Shown here: positions 54,575-63,607 of the stretch, piece by piece
How the letters are laid out: the number at the start of each line of letters is the position of its first letter
Numbering within the stretch: the first letter of the stretch is position 1
DNA from: Flavobacterium faecale
GTDB lineage: Bacteria > Bacteroidota > Bacteroidia > Flavobacteriales > Flavobacteriaceae
Assembly (NCBI RefSeq): GCF_003076455.1
Contig: NZ_CP020918.1
Coordinates: 4,500,001 to 4,564,000, forward strand
Direction: 5' to 3'
DNA: 64,000 bases
Made by a program: the position numbers and the translations under genes
The notes under the pieces: generated by a model
Databases searched by the model: none
Seen by the model: the letters and a program-made list of their open reading frames with translations, nothing else
Told to the model about the DNA's origin: nothing

Positions 54575-55429
54575 ATGCAAAATTTCACCTTACTTATTCA
54601 CTGTTCCGATCAAAAAGGAATTGTAGCTGCAGTAACTAATTTTATAGTACAAGTAGAAGGAAATATTATATACCTAGACCAAAACGTTGTTATTGAGCAA
54701 AATGTCTTTTTTATGAGATTAGAGTGCGACCTTAGTAACTCTAAGCATACCGTAGCCTCTGTTAGAGAAGAATTTAGTTCCACCATTGCCACTCAATTCA
54801 ACATGTCGTGGGAGTTTTACAACCAAGGCACCAAACCAAGAATGGCAATTTTTGTTTCGAAATATACACACTGTTTATTCGATATCCTCGGAAGACATAG
54901 TTCTGGAGAATTAAATGTAGAAATACCCGTAATCATAAGTAATCACGATGACTTACGCCCGATTGCCGAGCAATTTAATATTCCGTTTTACCATGTCCCT
55001 TTTTCGAAAGATAATAAGATCGAAGGAGAAAAGAAACAAATTGAATTGTTGGCCCAATACGAAATCAATTTTATTGTTTTAGCAAGATACATGCAAATCA
55101 TTACTCCAAAACTGATTAGTATTTACGAAAACAAAATCATTAATATCCACCACTCTTTCTTACCTGCATTTCCGGGAGCAAAACCGTATCATTCGGCTTT
55201 CAAACGAGGTGTAAAAATTATTGGAGCCACAAGCCACTACGTAACCGAAGAGTTGGATGAAGGTCCAATTATCGAGCAAGACATCAGCCGAGTATCACAT
55301 GTTAACTCTGTAGAAGATTTTATTATGAAAGGTAAAGATCTAGAGAGAACAGTACTCGCTCGCGCTATAAACCTACATGCAGAACGCAAAATTTTGACTT
55401 ACTGCAATAAGACAGTAGTTTTTCATTAG
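54575..55429 (+). CDS. purU: Formyltetrahydrofolate deformylase
   Basis: The 284-residue protein has an N-terminal ACT domain (about 1-85; LLIHCSDQKGIVAAVTNFIV) and a formyltransferase-fold catalytic domain with KPRMAIFVSKYTHCLFDIL, VLARYMQIITPKLI, the HxSFLPAFPGA site as NIHHSFLPAFPGAKPYHSAF, and GATSHYVTEELDEGPIIEQD with the catalytic Asp. It hydrolyses 10-formyl-THF to formate and THF, balancing one-carbon pools and supplying formate to purine synthesis. Follows the DUF4197 gene closely. Confidence 0.95.
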   Translation: MQNFTLLIHCSDQKGIVAAVTNFIVQVEGNIIYLDQNVVIEQNVFFMRLECDLSNSKHTVASVREEFSSTIATQFNMSWEFYNQGTKPRMAIFVSKYTHCLFDILGRHSSGELNVEIPVIISNHDDLRPIAEQFNIPFYHVPFSKDNKIEGEKKQIELLAQYEINFIVLARYMQIITPKLISIYENKIINIHHSFLPAFPGAKPYHSAFKRGVKIIGATSHYVTEELDEGPIIEQDISRVSHVNSVEDFIMKGKDLERTVLARAINLHAERKILTYCNKTVVFH

Positions 55430-55437
55430 AAACAAAC

Positions 55438-55506
55438 ATTAACGAATATCAAACAAAGTAATAACTAAATATTAACAAGCCAAAAAGCTTTTCTGTTGCA
55501 CCTTTG
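55438..55506 (+). promoter_or_regulatory. Promoter of candidate sRNA copy 1
   Basis: Elements: ATTAACG box (55438-55444), -33-type TTAACA (55472-55477), a 21-base spacer and -7 CACCTTTG (55499-55506). Order and spacing are identical to copy 2. Confidence 0.65.
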
Positions 55507-55511
55507 TAACA

Positions 55512-55589
55512 TAATAAATTGGTTATTTATTATTTGGTTTTGGTTAGTTAAAAGATGGCCGCTATTCAATGAATAGCGGCTTTTTTTTT
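55512..55589 (+). ncRNA. Candidate small RNA, copy 1 of a tandem pair
   Basis: The predicted transcript of about 78 nt begins around 55512. A 5' hairpin TAATAAAT-TGGTT-ATTTATTA is followed by an unpaired G/U-rich stretch (TTTGGTTTTGGTTAG) and a perfect terminator GCCGCTATTC-AAT-GAATAGCGGC (55558-55580) plus nine T (55581-55589). Copy 2, 463 bases downstream, has 46 of 51 identical bases between -7 element and terminator. No ORF fits inside. Function unknown; the transcript start is inferred from the -7 element. Confidence 0.75.
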
Positions 55590-55900
55590 GGATTTTTTTT
55601 TAAAAGAAAAGCTATACGCAAAACTTTCTATTTTATTGCATTGGCTCACTATGCAACGCACCCTTGTATGCACGCAACTCAACAAAATTATATTGATTTG
55701 GACCTTGTAGCTTTTTTGCTCGAAGTAGGCACTCCTACATTATTTTATTCGAAGAAAATAGAAATAGCAATAACAATTGTGATTTACCAACAGACGATAT
55801 CGCCTCTAAACATAAAAATGAGTACTTTCTAAAATCTCAGTGATTAAAAATCAAACCCTTAAAACATAATCAACTTATTCGCCATCAAAACACACTAATT
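55590..55900. other. Spacer between the two candidate sRNAs
   Basis: No convincing gene. A plus-strand frame (55569-55832, 87 codons) starts inside the terminator of sRNA 1; its stretch LLEVGTPTLFY faintly recalls the N-terminus of PLP decarboxylases or racemases and could be a decayed fragment, but codon quality is poor and nothing else of such a gene is present. Confidence 0.4.
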
Positions 55901-55969
55901 ATTAACGTTAAAACAACACAATACTAACTAATTTTTAACAGCATTACACGTCTTATTGATGCATCTTTG
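55901..55969 (+). promoter_or_regulatory. Promoter of candidate sRNA copy 2
   Basis: ATTAACG (55901-55907), TTAACA (55935-55940), a 21-base spacer and -7 CATCTTTG (55962-55969). The spacer sequence differs from copy 1 while the boxes are kept. Confidence 0.65.
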
Positions 55970-55974
55970 TAGTG

Positions 55975-56053
55975 TAATAAACTGGTTATTTATTATTTGG
56001 TTTTGGTTAGTTAAAAGATTGCCGCTGTTCTGTGAATGGCGGCATTTTTTTTT
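55975..56053 (+). ncRNA. Candidate small RNA, copy 2 of a tandem pair
   Basis: The predicted transcript has the same architecture as copy 1: TAATAAA / TTTATTA 5' hairpin, G/U-rich middle, and terminator GCCGCTGTTC-TGT-GAATGGCGGC (56021-56043), then A and nine T. Substitutions in the stem arms keep pairing through U-G and G-U pairs. The T-tract overlaps the stop codon of the convergent alpha/beta hydrolase gene, so this terminator may also act for that gene. Confidence 0.75.
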
Positions 56054-56837
56054 AGGCTAATTTCTTTAAGTAAGACAACACCACTGAATTAAACACCCCT
56101 GGTCGCTCTACATTGACCACATGCCCAGTCTCTGGCACAACGACTAAGGTTGCCGTTTTTGCATGTGACCGAACTACATTTCGTACCGATGGTAAAAACA
56201 TATAATCCTCCTCACCCATAACATACAAAGTAGGAATATTTAATTCTATTTGTCGAAAGTACCTCAACAATGGATTAACCTCTGCAGTAAGTTTAAACCA
56301 TTTGATAAATTCTTTTTGGTATAATTTTTTAGCCTCGTTTACAAAGAGGATCCTTGATCTTTTATGATTCTTTTTGGGCATGATAATAAAGGCAAACAAA
56401 CGGTACAAAATCAAATAAGGCAAAACATATTTGAATATACTACCCAATTTCATTAACAGCTGAGATCTAAAATTCATTTTCAAGATAGCGCCTCCCATAA
56501 TCATTGAACTTATACGCTCTGGATGCATTTCTGCCAATTGACGAATCAAAATAGTACCCAACGAGATGCCTACAAAATGAGATTTTGCAATTTTTAAATA
56601 ATCTAAGACCGGCAAAATATCATTGGCTAAATTGGGAAAATTATAACTGAACTTAGCTATTGATTTCGCATTCGTTTTCGAATTACCATGCCCTCTTAAA
56701 TCGATTAACAGCACATTAAATTCTTTTTGAAAATCTCTAATTTGCTTGTACCATATAGCCGAACTGCCGCCAGCCCCATGAATAAATGTTACCCATTGGA
56801 GCGATTGCTTATTTTCATATATTGTATAGCTTAACAA
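56052..56837 (-). CDS. Alpha/beta hydrolase
   Basis: The 261-residue protein has the alpha/beta hydrolase fold. Oxyanion HGAGGSSAIWYKQI (about 20-33), LLIDLRGHGNSKT, nucleophile elbow FVGISLGTILIRQ with Ser near 93, lid region rich in basic and hydrophobic residues (about 125-180), acid in LYVMGEEDYMF, and catalytic His in VVPETGHVVNVERP. Likely an esterase or hydrolase of unknown substrate. It starts 34 bases after mazG, so the two probably form an operon. Confidence 0.85.
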   Translation of the reverse strand: MLSYTIYENKQSLQWVTFIHGAGGSSAIWYKQIRDFQKEFNVLLIDLRGHGNSKTNAKSIAKFSYNFPNLANDILPVLDYLKIAKSHFVGISLGTILIRQLAEMHPERISSMIMGGAILKMNFRSQLLMKLGSIFKYVLPYLILYRLFAFIIMPKKNHKRSRILFVNEAKKLYQKEFIKWFKLTAEVNPLLRYFRQIELNIPTLYVMGEEDYMFLPSVRNVVRSHAKTATLVVVPETGHVVNVERPGVFNSVVLSYLKKLA

Positions 56838-56871
56838 GCTAATTGTAATTTAAAAGTAAAATTGATCATCC

Positions 56872-57645
56872 TTATAATTTTTTAGCTTCGTTCCAAAACA
56901 CATCCATTTCTGCCAAGGTCATATCCATCAAAGGTTTTCCTAGTTCCCCTGCTTTACTTTCTAAATACTGAAAACGTTTTATAAACTTTTTATTAGTTCG
57001 TTCCAAAGCATCTTCTGGGCTGATATTCAAAAATCGCGCATAATTAATCATCGAAAACAATACATCGCCAAATTCGGCTTCCATTTTATCTTGGTCACCT
57101 GCTTTCACTTCAACCTGCAATTCTTCTAACTCCTCTTGCACCTTCTCCCACACTTGATGCGGCTCATCCCAATCAAATCCAACTGCTTTCACCTTGTCTT
57201 GAATTCGGCTCGCTTTTACCAATGCAGGCAGACTTTTTGGCACGCCCTCAAGCACCGATTTCTTCCCTTCTTTGAGTTTGAGTTTCTCCCAATTTTGCTT
57301 AACCTCTTCTTCATCTTTTACCACCGTATCACTGTAAATGTGTGGGTGACGATGAATCAGTTTATCACATATTTCATTACAAACATCGGCAATATCAAAA
57401 TCATTGGTTTCACTACCAATTTTAGCATAAAAAACAATATGAAGGAGCACATCTCCAAGCTCTTTTTTTACTTCATCCAAATCATTATCCAAGATAGCAT
57501 CACCTAACTCATAGGTTTCTTCAATTGTCAAATGGCGCAACGTTTGCATCGTTTGCTTTTTGTCCCACGGGCATTGCGCGCGTAACTCATCCATGATAGT
57601 CAACAATCGATCAAAAGCTTGTAATTGATTTTCTCTAGAATTCAT
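56872..57645 (-). CDS. mazG: Nucleoside triphosphate pyrophosphohydrolase MazG
   Basis: The 257-residue protein starts from ATG 57645; a start 72 bases upstream would run through a terminator hairpin. Two MazG domains: RAQCPWDKKQTMQTLRHLTI with EETYELGDAI and KKELGDVLLHIVFYAKIG (metal-binding EExxE/ExxD), then EELEELQVEVKAGDQDKMEA and EFGDVLFSMINYARFL. It hydrolyses abnormal and canonical NTPs to NMP and PPi. No mazEF pair nearby. Confidence 0.92.
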   Translation of the reverse strand: MNSRENQLQAFDRLLTIMDELRAQCPWDKKQTMQTLRHLTIEETYELGDAILDNDLDEVKKELGDVLLHIVFYAKIGSETNDFDIADVCNEICDKLIHRHPHIYSDTVVKDEEEVKQNWEKLKLKEGKKSVLEGVPKSLPALVKASRIQDKVKAVGFDWDEPHQVWEKVQEELEELQVEVKAGDQDKMEAEFGDVLFSMINYARFLNISPEDALERTNKKFIKRFQYLESKAGELGKPLMDMTLAEMDVFWNEAKKL

Positions 57646-57692
57646 AATGGTAGTAAATTTAATCTGTTGTTGCTGTATTGAGGTGTAAAAAT

Positions 57693-57733
57693 AATAAATC
57701 CTGCAATCTATAAACAAGATTGCAGGATTTATT
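57693..57733. terminator. Strong bidirectional-looking terminator after def-DUF5606
   Basis: AATAAATCCTGCAATCT and its exact complement form a 17-bp stem with a 7-base loop, 17 bases after the DUF5606 stop codon on the minus strand. Confidence 0.85.
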
Positions 57734-57750
57734 TGTGCTAGGAGTGTAAA

Positions 57751-58194
57751 TTACTCTTTTACTTCTTCTTTAGTTTCTTCTGTAGCCTCAGTAGCTTCTT
57801 CAGTTGCAGGAGTTTCAACTGCCAATCCTTTTGCTTGCAATGTATTGTACCAGTTTACAATTTTCTTCACATCAGATGCATAGACTCTATCTTCATCATA
57901 ATCAGGCAAAATTTCTTTGAAATAAGCCAATAATGTTGCATTGTCTTCTTTATGAGAGATTGATGGACCAAAATCATGTTTTGCAGCAATGCTGTTCATA
58001 ATTTCTGTCAATGGTTTCTCTCCATCGTAAGTATAGATTGAAATTTCAGATAACAAACTTACATTACTCTTTAAACTTACAGTGATTTTTTTTCCATCAG
58101 ATAATGATTCAGCTACAAATCCTGTACGAGTTTGTACTCTTAAAACATATAAACCTGGCTTACCAGAAATAGATAAAACTTTTTCTAAATTCAT
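57751..58194 (-). CDS. DUF5606 family protein
   Basis: The 147-residue protein starts MNLEKVLSISGKPGLYVLRV and contains GFVAESLSDGKKITVSL and ISIYTYDGEKPLTEIM, the DUF5606 core, plus a C-terminal Glu/Thr/Ala-rich acidic tail (about 125-147). It lies 51 bases downstream of def on the same strand, a conserved Bacteroidota arrangement that suggests a link to translation or protein maturation. Function unknown. Confidence 0.85.
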   Translation of the reverse strand: MNLEKVLSISGKPGLYVLRVQTRTGFVAESLSDGKKITVSLKSNVSLLSEISIYTYDGEKPLTEIMNSIAAKHDFGPSISHKEDNATLLAYFKEILPDYDEDRVYASDVKKIVNWYNTLQAKGLAVETPATEEATEATEETKEEVKE

Positions 58195-58245
58195 TTTAAT
58201 ATTTTTTACTTTTTATTTCTTATTGCTTTTTATTCGAATTAAAAA

Positions 58246-58833
58246 CTACCTTCCTTTTTTACCAAAAAATTTCATTCGGTAATCTTGAAATGTTTTTCCT
58301 TCCAATATATTTTTTAATTTTTTCTGAATCAAACGTTTTTTCAAAGAGGATATTTTGTCTGTAAACAAGACTCCTTCAATATGATCGTATTCGTGTTGAA
58401 TAACTCTTGCAATCAAACCGTCAAATACTTCGGTTTTCATTACAAAATCTTCTTCACAATATTCAATTGTAATTTTTTCTTTTCTGTATACGTCCTCACG
58501 CACATCAGGAATACTCAAACAGCCTTCGTTAAAAACCCATTCTTCTCCTTCTTCTTTTATCATTTTTGCATTGATAAAAGTTTTCTTAAAAGCACTCATT
58601 TTTGTTTTTTCTTCTTCAGCTAGATCCTCATCATCGCTAAAAGGGGTTGCATCAATCACAAACATACGCAATGCCATACCAACTTGAGGTGCTGCAAGGC
58701 CTACTCCAGATGCATTATACATCGTTTCGTACATATTTGCAATAGTTTCTTTCAAATTAGGATGTTCAGGTGTTATATCTACCCCAACTTTGCGCAAAAC
58801 TGGATCTCCATATCCTATAATTGGTAAAATCAT
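58246..58833 (-). CDS. def: Peptide deformylase
   Basis: The 195-residue protein removes the N-formyl group from nascent proteins. The three signature motifs are intact: GVGLAAPQVGM (about 43-53), EGCLSIPDVRED with metal Cys, and VIQHEYDHIEGVLF with the HExxH metal and catalytic residues. An insertion between motifs 1 and 2 (DDEDLAEEEKTKMS) is typical of Bacteroidota. A minus-strand -7 element CAAAAATA is at 58900-58907. Confidence 0.96.
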   Translation of the reverse strand: MILPIIGYGDPVLRKVGVDITPEHPNLKETIANMYETMYNASGVGLAAPQVGMALRMFVIDATPFSDDEDLAEEEKTKMSAFKKTFINAKMIKEEGEEWVFNEGCLSIPDVREDVYRKEKITIEYCEEDFVMKTEVFDGLIARVIQHEYDHIEGVLFTDKISSLKKRLIQKKLKNILEGKTFQDYRMKFFGKKGR

Positions 58834-59011
58834 TGTTTTTTTATTTAGAATTCAATCGATTATTTTAGAATTTCCATTTCTAAAATTTAGCACGAATGGC
58901 AAAAATAGTAAAAAAATAGACAAGGACTAACCTCTACCAAACAAATGCTATTTTTTAACGTATTATCTAATTTCTAGCCTGAATTGTATGATGATTCTAT
59001 TTTACAATTCA

Positions 59012-59019
59012 TACTTTTG
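59012..59019 (+). promoter_or_regulatory. -7 promoter element of the FUSC gene
   Basis: TACTTTTG matches TAnnTTTG and overlaps a GTG that would otherwise be a possible start; it therefore supports ATG 59037, 17 bases downstream. Confidence 0.55.
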
Positions 59020-59036
59020 TGAGCAACCCATATGTT

Positions 59037-61259
59037 ATGATTACAAAGATCCAAAAATTCACCGAAAGCACCGAATTTACCAATGCTTTGAAAATTACCA
59101 TCGCAGGTGCTTTTCCAGCTTTATTATTTTCTTATTTAGGAGATATAGGCACCGGAATCACGATTGCATTGGGTGCATTTCTTGTTTTTCCGAGTGACAT
59201 ACCTAGTATTTTAAAACACAAAGTAAACGGATTAATCATCACTACTTTGATCATCTCGGGAATTACGTTGCTTATCAATCTCACCTATCCTTATCCGTGG
59301 TTGTTTTACCCCATATTTGTTAGCATCCTCTTTTTGGTCTCCATGCTTGCCGTGTATGACCAACGCGCTACAATGGTAGCTTTTTCTGCCTTAGTAGCTG
59401 TTTCACTTTCTTTTGCTCATGTATACACAGGAATAGAAATCTTTATACATTCGGGACTTATTTTGGTAGGTGGAATTTTCTACCTATTAGTATCGATTCT
59501 CTTCTACTTTATTAAACCCAATCGTTATGTAGAATTGCAAATAGCTGAGTGCATTAAACTTACCTCCCAATATTTAAAACTACGAGGAGATCTATGGAAA
59601 ATTAATTCTGATCGAAAGGAAATCACCAAGAAACAGTTGCATTTGCAAGTAGAACTCAATGCCATACATGAAAATATTCGAGAAATATTAGTACGCCACC
59701 GCACCAACTACGGATCATCAAATCAAAACCGTAAGATGCTGCTATCATTCATGTCTTTGGTAGAGATTATGGAACTGGCTATTTCAACGTCTTTCGACCA
59801 CAATAAACTGCACCAAAAATTTGATGACCATCCTGTAGTTCTTCATACTTACCAAAACCTTGCTTATAACCTAGCGAAGGTGTTGAAGCAACTTGCAAAA
59901 AGTATTTCAGACAAAAAGCCCTACCAATACAAGCACAACATTCTTGAAAATCTTCATGAATTGGAAGATGCCATCGAAGCGTACAAAACTGAACTTGGCC
60001 CAATAGATTCTATCGAAGGAGCTTTGATGTTGACTACAATGCTGCGCTATGCCGAGAATCAAGTTGAGAAAATTAAAATAGTAGAACGTGCTTTTACAAC
60101 TGCAGTACAACTAAAAGATCTAAAGGGAAGGGATAAAGATTTAGAAAAACTTATTCAACACCATTACTATCCTATAAATACTTTGGTTGAGAATTTCCGA
60201 TTTTCATCCACAATATTTAGACATTCCTTACGAATTACAGTCACCATCCTGATTGGATTTTTTATTGGAAAAATACTGCCCTTTCAAAATGTTTATTGGA
60301 TTTTATTGACCATCGTTGTGATCATGCGCCCCGGCTACGGACTCACCAAAGAGCGTACGTACAACCGTTTTATTGGTACAGCCATTGGCGGCATCATCGC
60401 GTTTAGTATCTTGTACTTTTCTCCAAGCACCACGGTAATGGGATGCATTACAATCGTGTGTATGTTACTAGGATACTCTTTTAACCCTACAAATTATAAA
60501 ATCGGGACGACCTTCATCACCATGTATGTGATTTTCATCTTTTCGATTCTGTCACCTGGGATAGAAAATTTGATTCAGTACCGAATCCTGGATACCGTTG
60601 TAGGTGCCATTTTAGCCATATTGGCCAATCATTTTTTGTGGCCAAGTTGGGAGTTTTTAAACATTCCCGAATATCTTGAAAAGTCTCTTGAAGCAAATCG
60701 AAATTATTTAAAAGAATTCTCTGCACTTTACAATAGCAAAAGTGAAGTATCGAGTTCTTATAGATTGGCTCGAAATCAAGCCTTTATAGGAGTAGGGAAT
60801 TTGATGGCTTCTTTTCAGCGTATGGTTCAAGAACCGAAATCAAAACAGACCAATCTTCAGCTTTTTTACAAATTAACGGTTTTAAACAATGCTTTGCTTT
60901 CATCTGCAGCGTCATTGGGAACGTATACTCAATCCAATAAAACAACAGCAGCATCTGATGTTTTCAACTCTGCCATCACGCAAATTACTAAAAATCTAGA
61001 CTATGCCATTTCCATTCTAAATCAGGAAGACACTAAGAGTACCGACTTTGTAGCTCCAGAGGATATGTCTCGAATTTTTGCCGAATTGCGAAACATTCGT
61101 GCTAAAGAATTAAATGAAGATTCAAGCATTAGCGAGGTCGATTTTAAAAACAAAATGCAAGAAGTACAATTGGTCATTGAGCAACTTATCTGGCTTACAA
61201 ACTTGTCTGACAATATTGTAAAAAGCACCAAACAACTACTAATCAATCCGCAGTCATAA
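59037..61259 (+). CDS. FUSC/YccS-type membrane protein
   Basis: The 740-residue protein starts from ATG 59037 (an alternative GTG at 59019 overlaps the -7 element). It has two blocks of membrane helices (about 20-160 and 400-520; FPALLFSYLGDIGTGITIAL and TVTILIGFFIGKILPF) separated by a large helical cytoplasmic domain, the YccS/FUSC layout. In the second block WILLTIVVIMRPGYGLTKER is the family signature. Such proteins are related to aromatic-acid exporters and to plant aluminium-activated-type channels; substrate unknown. Confidence 0.88.
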   Translation: MITKIQKFTESTEFTNALKITIAGAFPALLFSYLGDIGTGITIALGAFLVFPSDIPSILKHKVNGLIITTLIISGITLLINLTYPYPWLFYPIFVSILFLVSMLAVYDQRATMVAFSALVAVSLSFAHVYTGIEIFIHSGLILVGGIFYLLVSILFYFIKPNRYVELQIAECIKLTSQYLKLRGDLWKINSDRKEITKKQLHLQVELNAIHENIREILVRHRTNYGSSNQNRKMLLSFMSLVEIMELAISTSFDHNKLHQKFDDHPVVLHTYQNLAYNLAKVLKQLAKSISDKKPYQYKHNILENLHELEDAIEAYKTELGPIDSIEGALMLTTMLRYAENQVEKIKIVERAFTTAVQLKDLKGRDKDLEKLIQHHYYPINTLVENFRFSSTIFRHSLRITVTILIGFFIGKILPFQNVYWILLTIVVIMRPGYGLTKERTYNRFIGTAIGGIIAFSILYFSPSTTVMGCITIVCMLLGYSFNPTNYKIGTTFITMYVIFIFSILSPGIENLIQYRILDTVVGAILAILANHFLWPSWEFLNIPEYLEKSLEANRNYLKEFSALYNSKSEVSSSYRLARNQAFIGVGNLMASFQRMVQEPKSKQTNLQLFYKLTVLNNALLSSAASLGTYTQSNKTTAASDVFNSAITQITKNLDYAISILNQEDTKSTDFVAPEDMSRIFAELRNIRAKELNEDSSISEVDFKNKMQEVQLVIEQLIWLTNLSDNIVKSTKQLLINPQS

Positions 61260-61481
61260 ACAGCTAATAGGGTGGTTTTTTATTTTTTATTTTTTATCGA
61301 AAATAAATCGGATTTCTTAGTAAGTAAAAAGGTTAAATAGTATATCATAAAAGAAATCATACTTATTCAAAATACTCAAAAACAGCATATTAACCATTTT
61401 AGTATACTTTAAAAATGCAACAATTTATATCATTCAATACAAATTAAAATTTCCCAATACAATTGCAAGTTCATAAAAACA
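61260..61481. other. Gene-free AT-rich stretch
   Basis: Very AT-rich DNA between the convergent FUSC and mqo genes (the whole gap is 61260-61574). Apart from a T-rich tract right after the FUSC stop and the mqo terminator further on, I see no ORF, repeat or hairpin. Confidence 0.5.
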
Positions 61482-61511
61482 AAAAAAAGAGGCTAACCGA
61501 AGTTAACCTCT
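61482..61511 (-). terminator. UUCG-tetraloop terminator of mqo
   Basis: On the minus strand AGAGGTTAAC-TTCG-GTTAGCCTCT (one U-G pair) followed by eight T. The C(UUCG)G loop is an especially stable tetraloop. Confidence 0.9.
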
Positions 61512-61574
61512 ATCTATTATTATTTTCGAAAAGTACTCCAAACTAAATTACGTAACTTGGAATATTATTGTTGA

Positions 61575-63068
61575 TTATTTTAATTTTAAAACTGTAGCAG
61601 TTTCTTCTCTAATTTTTTCCAAAAGCTCAGGATTATCATTAAGCTCTTGTCCGTAAGAAGGAATCATTGCTTTAAATTTAGCTTGCCATTCTGGAGTTTT
61701 TACTTCGTCTTTAAAACATCTAGAAATCACATCTAGCATGATTGACACAGCTGTTGACGCTCCTGGAGAAGCACCTAACAATACAGATAAAGTTCCATCT
61801 TGAGAGGTAATAACTTCAGTACCAAATTCTAATTTACCACCTTCTTTTTCGTCTTTCTTAATCACTTGAACTCTTTGACCAGCTCGCTCGATTACCCAGT
61901 CATCATATTTTGCACCCGGTACATATTCTTTCAACGCTTCGATACGATCCTCTGGCGATTGACGCACTTGATCGATAAGGTATTTGGTTAACGGAATATT
62001 TTTTACACCCGCAATTACCATTGGTACTATATTATCTAATTGGATTGATTTTGGTAAATCTGAATAGGATCCGTTTTTCAAGAAACGAGTAGAAAAACCA
62101 GCAAAAGGTCCAAACAATAATTGTTTTTCGCCATTGATCATACGTGAATCGATGTGAGGAACAGACATTGGAGGTGACCCTACACTTGCTTTTCCGTATA
62201 CTTTTGATTCGTGTTGTGCAATTACTTCAGGATTAGTACATTTTAGCCATTGTCCACTTACCGGAAAACCACCAAAACCTTTTCCTTCTGGAATATCTGC
62301 TTTTTCTAACAAGGGTAATGAACCTCCACCAGCACCAATAAAAACAAATTTCGTGTATGCTTTTCGTTTTTGATCCGTAGCAAGATCTGTAATTTTAATA
62401 CGCCATGATTTATCGTCACGTTGTTTTAAATCACGCACTTCACAATGAAAATGCAAGTTTACACCTTCCATTTGCGCAAGATGAGAGAACATATCTCTTG
62501 TCAAGACACCAAAGTTAACATCAGTACCAATACCCATTGAGGTTGCAGCAACTGACAGATTTTTTTCTCTACCTTCCATAACAAGAGGCATCCACTTTTC
62601 TAACTCAGAAAAGTCAGTAGAATAAATCATCTCTGCAAATAACGGATTGGCTTGTAGGGCTTCAAAACGTTTCTTTAAATACGCTACGTTTTCATCTCCC
62701 CATACAAAACTGATATGTGGAATTCTTTTTATAAAATGTTCTGGAGAAGATATTTTTTCTTGTTGTACCAAATAACTCCAAAATTGGCGCGACAGTTCAA
62801 AAGATTCAGCAATACTTATTGCTTTTTTCGGACTTATTGTTCCGTCTTCTGCTTCAGGAGTATAATTTAATTCACAAAAAGCAGAATGCCCTGTTCCTGC
62901 ATTGTTCCAAGCGTCAGAACTTTCGGCAGCAGCGTTGTCTAATCTTTCGTAAATATCAATGGTTAATTCAGGTTGTAATTCTTTTAGAATCAAGCCGAGT
63001 GTGGCACTCATAATTCCAGCTCCAATTAGAACTACATCACTATTCGAACGTATGGTTGTATCAGGCAT
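61575..63068 (-). CDS. mqo: Malate:quinone oxidoreductase
   Basis: The 497-residue FAD enzyme oxidises malate to oxaloacetate and passes electrons to quinone, replacing or backing up malate dehydrogenase. N-terminal dinucleotide motif VVLIGAGIMSATLGLILKEL, SDAWNNAGTGHSAFCELNYT, FIGAGGGSLPLLEKADIPEG, GFGGFPVSGQWLKC and LLGASPGASTAVSIMLDV all match Mqo. A minus-strand -7 element TATCTTTG lies at 63088-63095. An IS630-type element has inserted just upstream of this promoter, divergently oriented. Confidence 0.95.
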   Translation of the reverse strand: MPDTTIRSNSDVVLIGAGIMSATLGLILKELQPELTIDIYERLDNAAAESSDAWNNAGTGHSAFCELNYTPEAEDGTISPKKAISIAESFELSRQFWSYLVQQEKISSPEHFIKRIPHISFVWGDENVAYLKKRFEALQANPLFAEMIYSTDFSELEKWMPLVMEGREKNLSVAATSMGIGTDVNFGVLTRDMFSHLAQMEGVNLHFHCEVRDLKQRDDKSWRIKITDLATDQKRKAYTKFVFIGAGGGSLPLLEKADIPEGKGFGGFPVSGQWLKCTNPEVIAQHESKVYGKASVGSPPMSVPHIDSRMINGEKQLLFGPFAGFSTRFLKNGSYSDLPKSIQLDNIVPMVIAGVKNIPLTKYLIDQVRQSPEDRIEALKEYVPGAKYDDWVIERAGQRVQVIKKDEKEGGKLEFGTEVITSQDGTLSVLLGASPGASTAVSIMLDVISRCFKDEVKTPEWQAKFKAMIPSYGQELNDNPELLEKIREETATVLKLK

Positions 63069-63214
63069 AATAATTTTTTATAAAGCACAAAGATACTTTA
63101 TATTATGAAATTTAAAACACCAAATCATCCCTATTTAGTTACATAAGTAATAAGAATAAAATAATGTCGTATTTTGTTGTTAATATATGAAAAATTTACT
63201 ATATTTATCTCATT

Positions 63215-63607
63215 ATGAGATATGTAACACTAAAAGAAGAAGAGGTTTTGGTACTAGAGCACCTTTACCAAAATAGCCCTAATAATACTGTTAGGAAACG
63301 TAGTCAATGCCTTGTTTTATCACATCAAAGACACAAGATTAAAGACTTGGCTTCTATTTTTAAAGTCAGTCGCAGAACGATTGAACGTTGGTTTGATAGT
63401 TGGGCTAGTATTGGGGTTGATTCTCTTGCTATATCAGAAGGAAGAGGAGCAAAAACTCTTTTAAAAGACTATACGGAAGAAGTTTCCAAGCAATTAGAAC
63501 TTCACAATAGAAATTTAAAAAATGTATTAATTTACTTTGAGGAGCAACACAATATTGTCATCTGCAAAAAGACTTTGCAGAATTTTTTAAAAGTTACTGG
63601 GCTATAA
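63215..63607 (+). CDS. IS630-type transposase, N-terminal frame (helix-turn-helix part)
   Basis: The 130-residue product carries a winged/HTH DNA-binding region: KIKDLASIFKVSRRTIERWF (about 46-65) is a clear HTH, followed by SWASIGVDSLAISEGRGAKT and a second helical part. It ends in TAA 16 bases after the +1 frame opens; the catalytic domain continues in that frame. The start codon ATG at 63215 sits in a small inverted repeat ATCTCA-TTA-TGAGAT. Confidence 0.8.
   Translation: MRYVTLKEEEVLVLEHLYQNSPNNTVRKRSQCLVLSHQRHKIKDLASIFKVSRRTIERWFDSWASIGVDSLAISEGRGAKTLLKDYTEEVSKQLELHNRNLKNVLIYFEEQHNIVICKKTLQNFLKVTGL

Noticed and set aside
55569..55832. Plus-strand frame of 87 codons between the two candidate sRNAs, with LLEVGTPTLFY resembling a PLP decarboxylase N-terminus
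   Set aside because: It begins within a terminator stem, is rich in rare patterns, and lacks any further part of such an enzyme; at most a decayed fragment.
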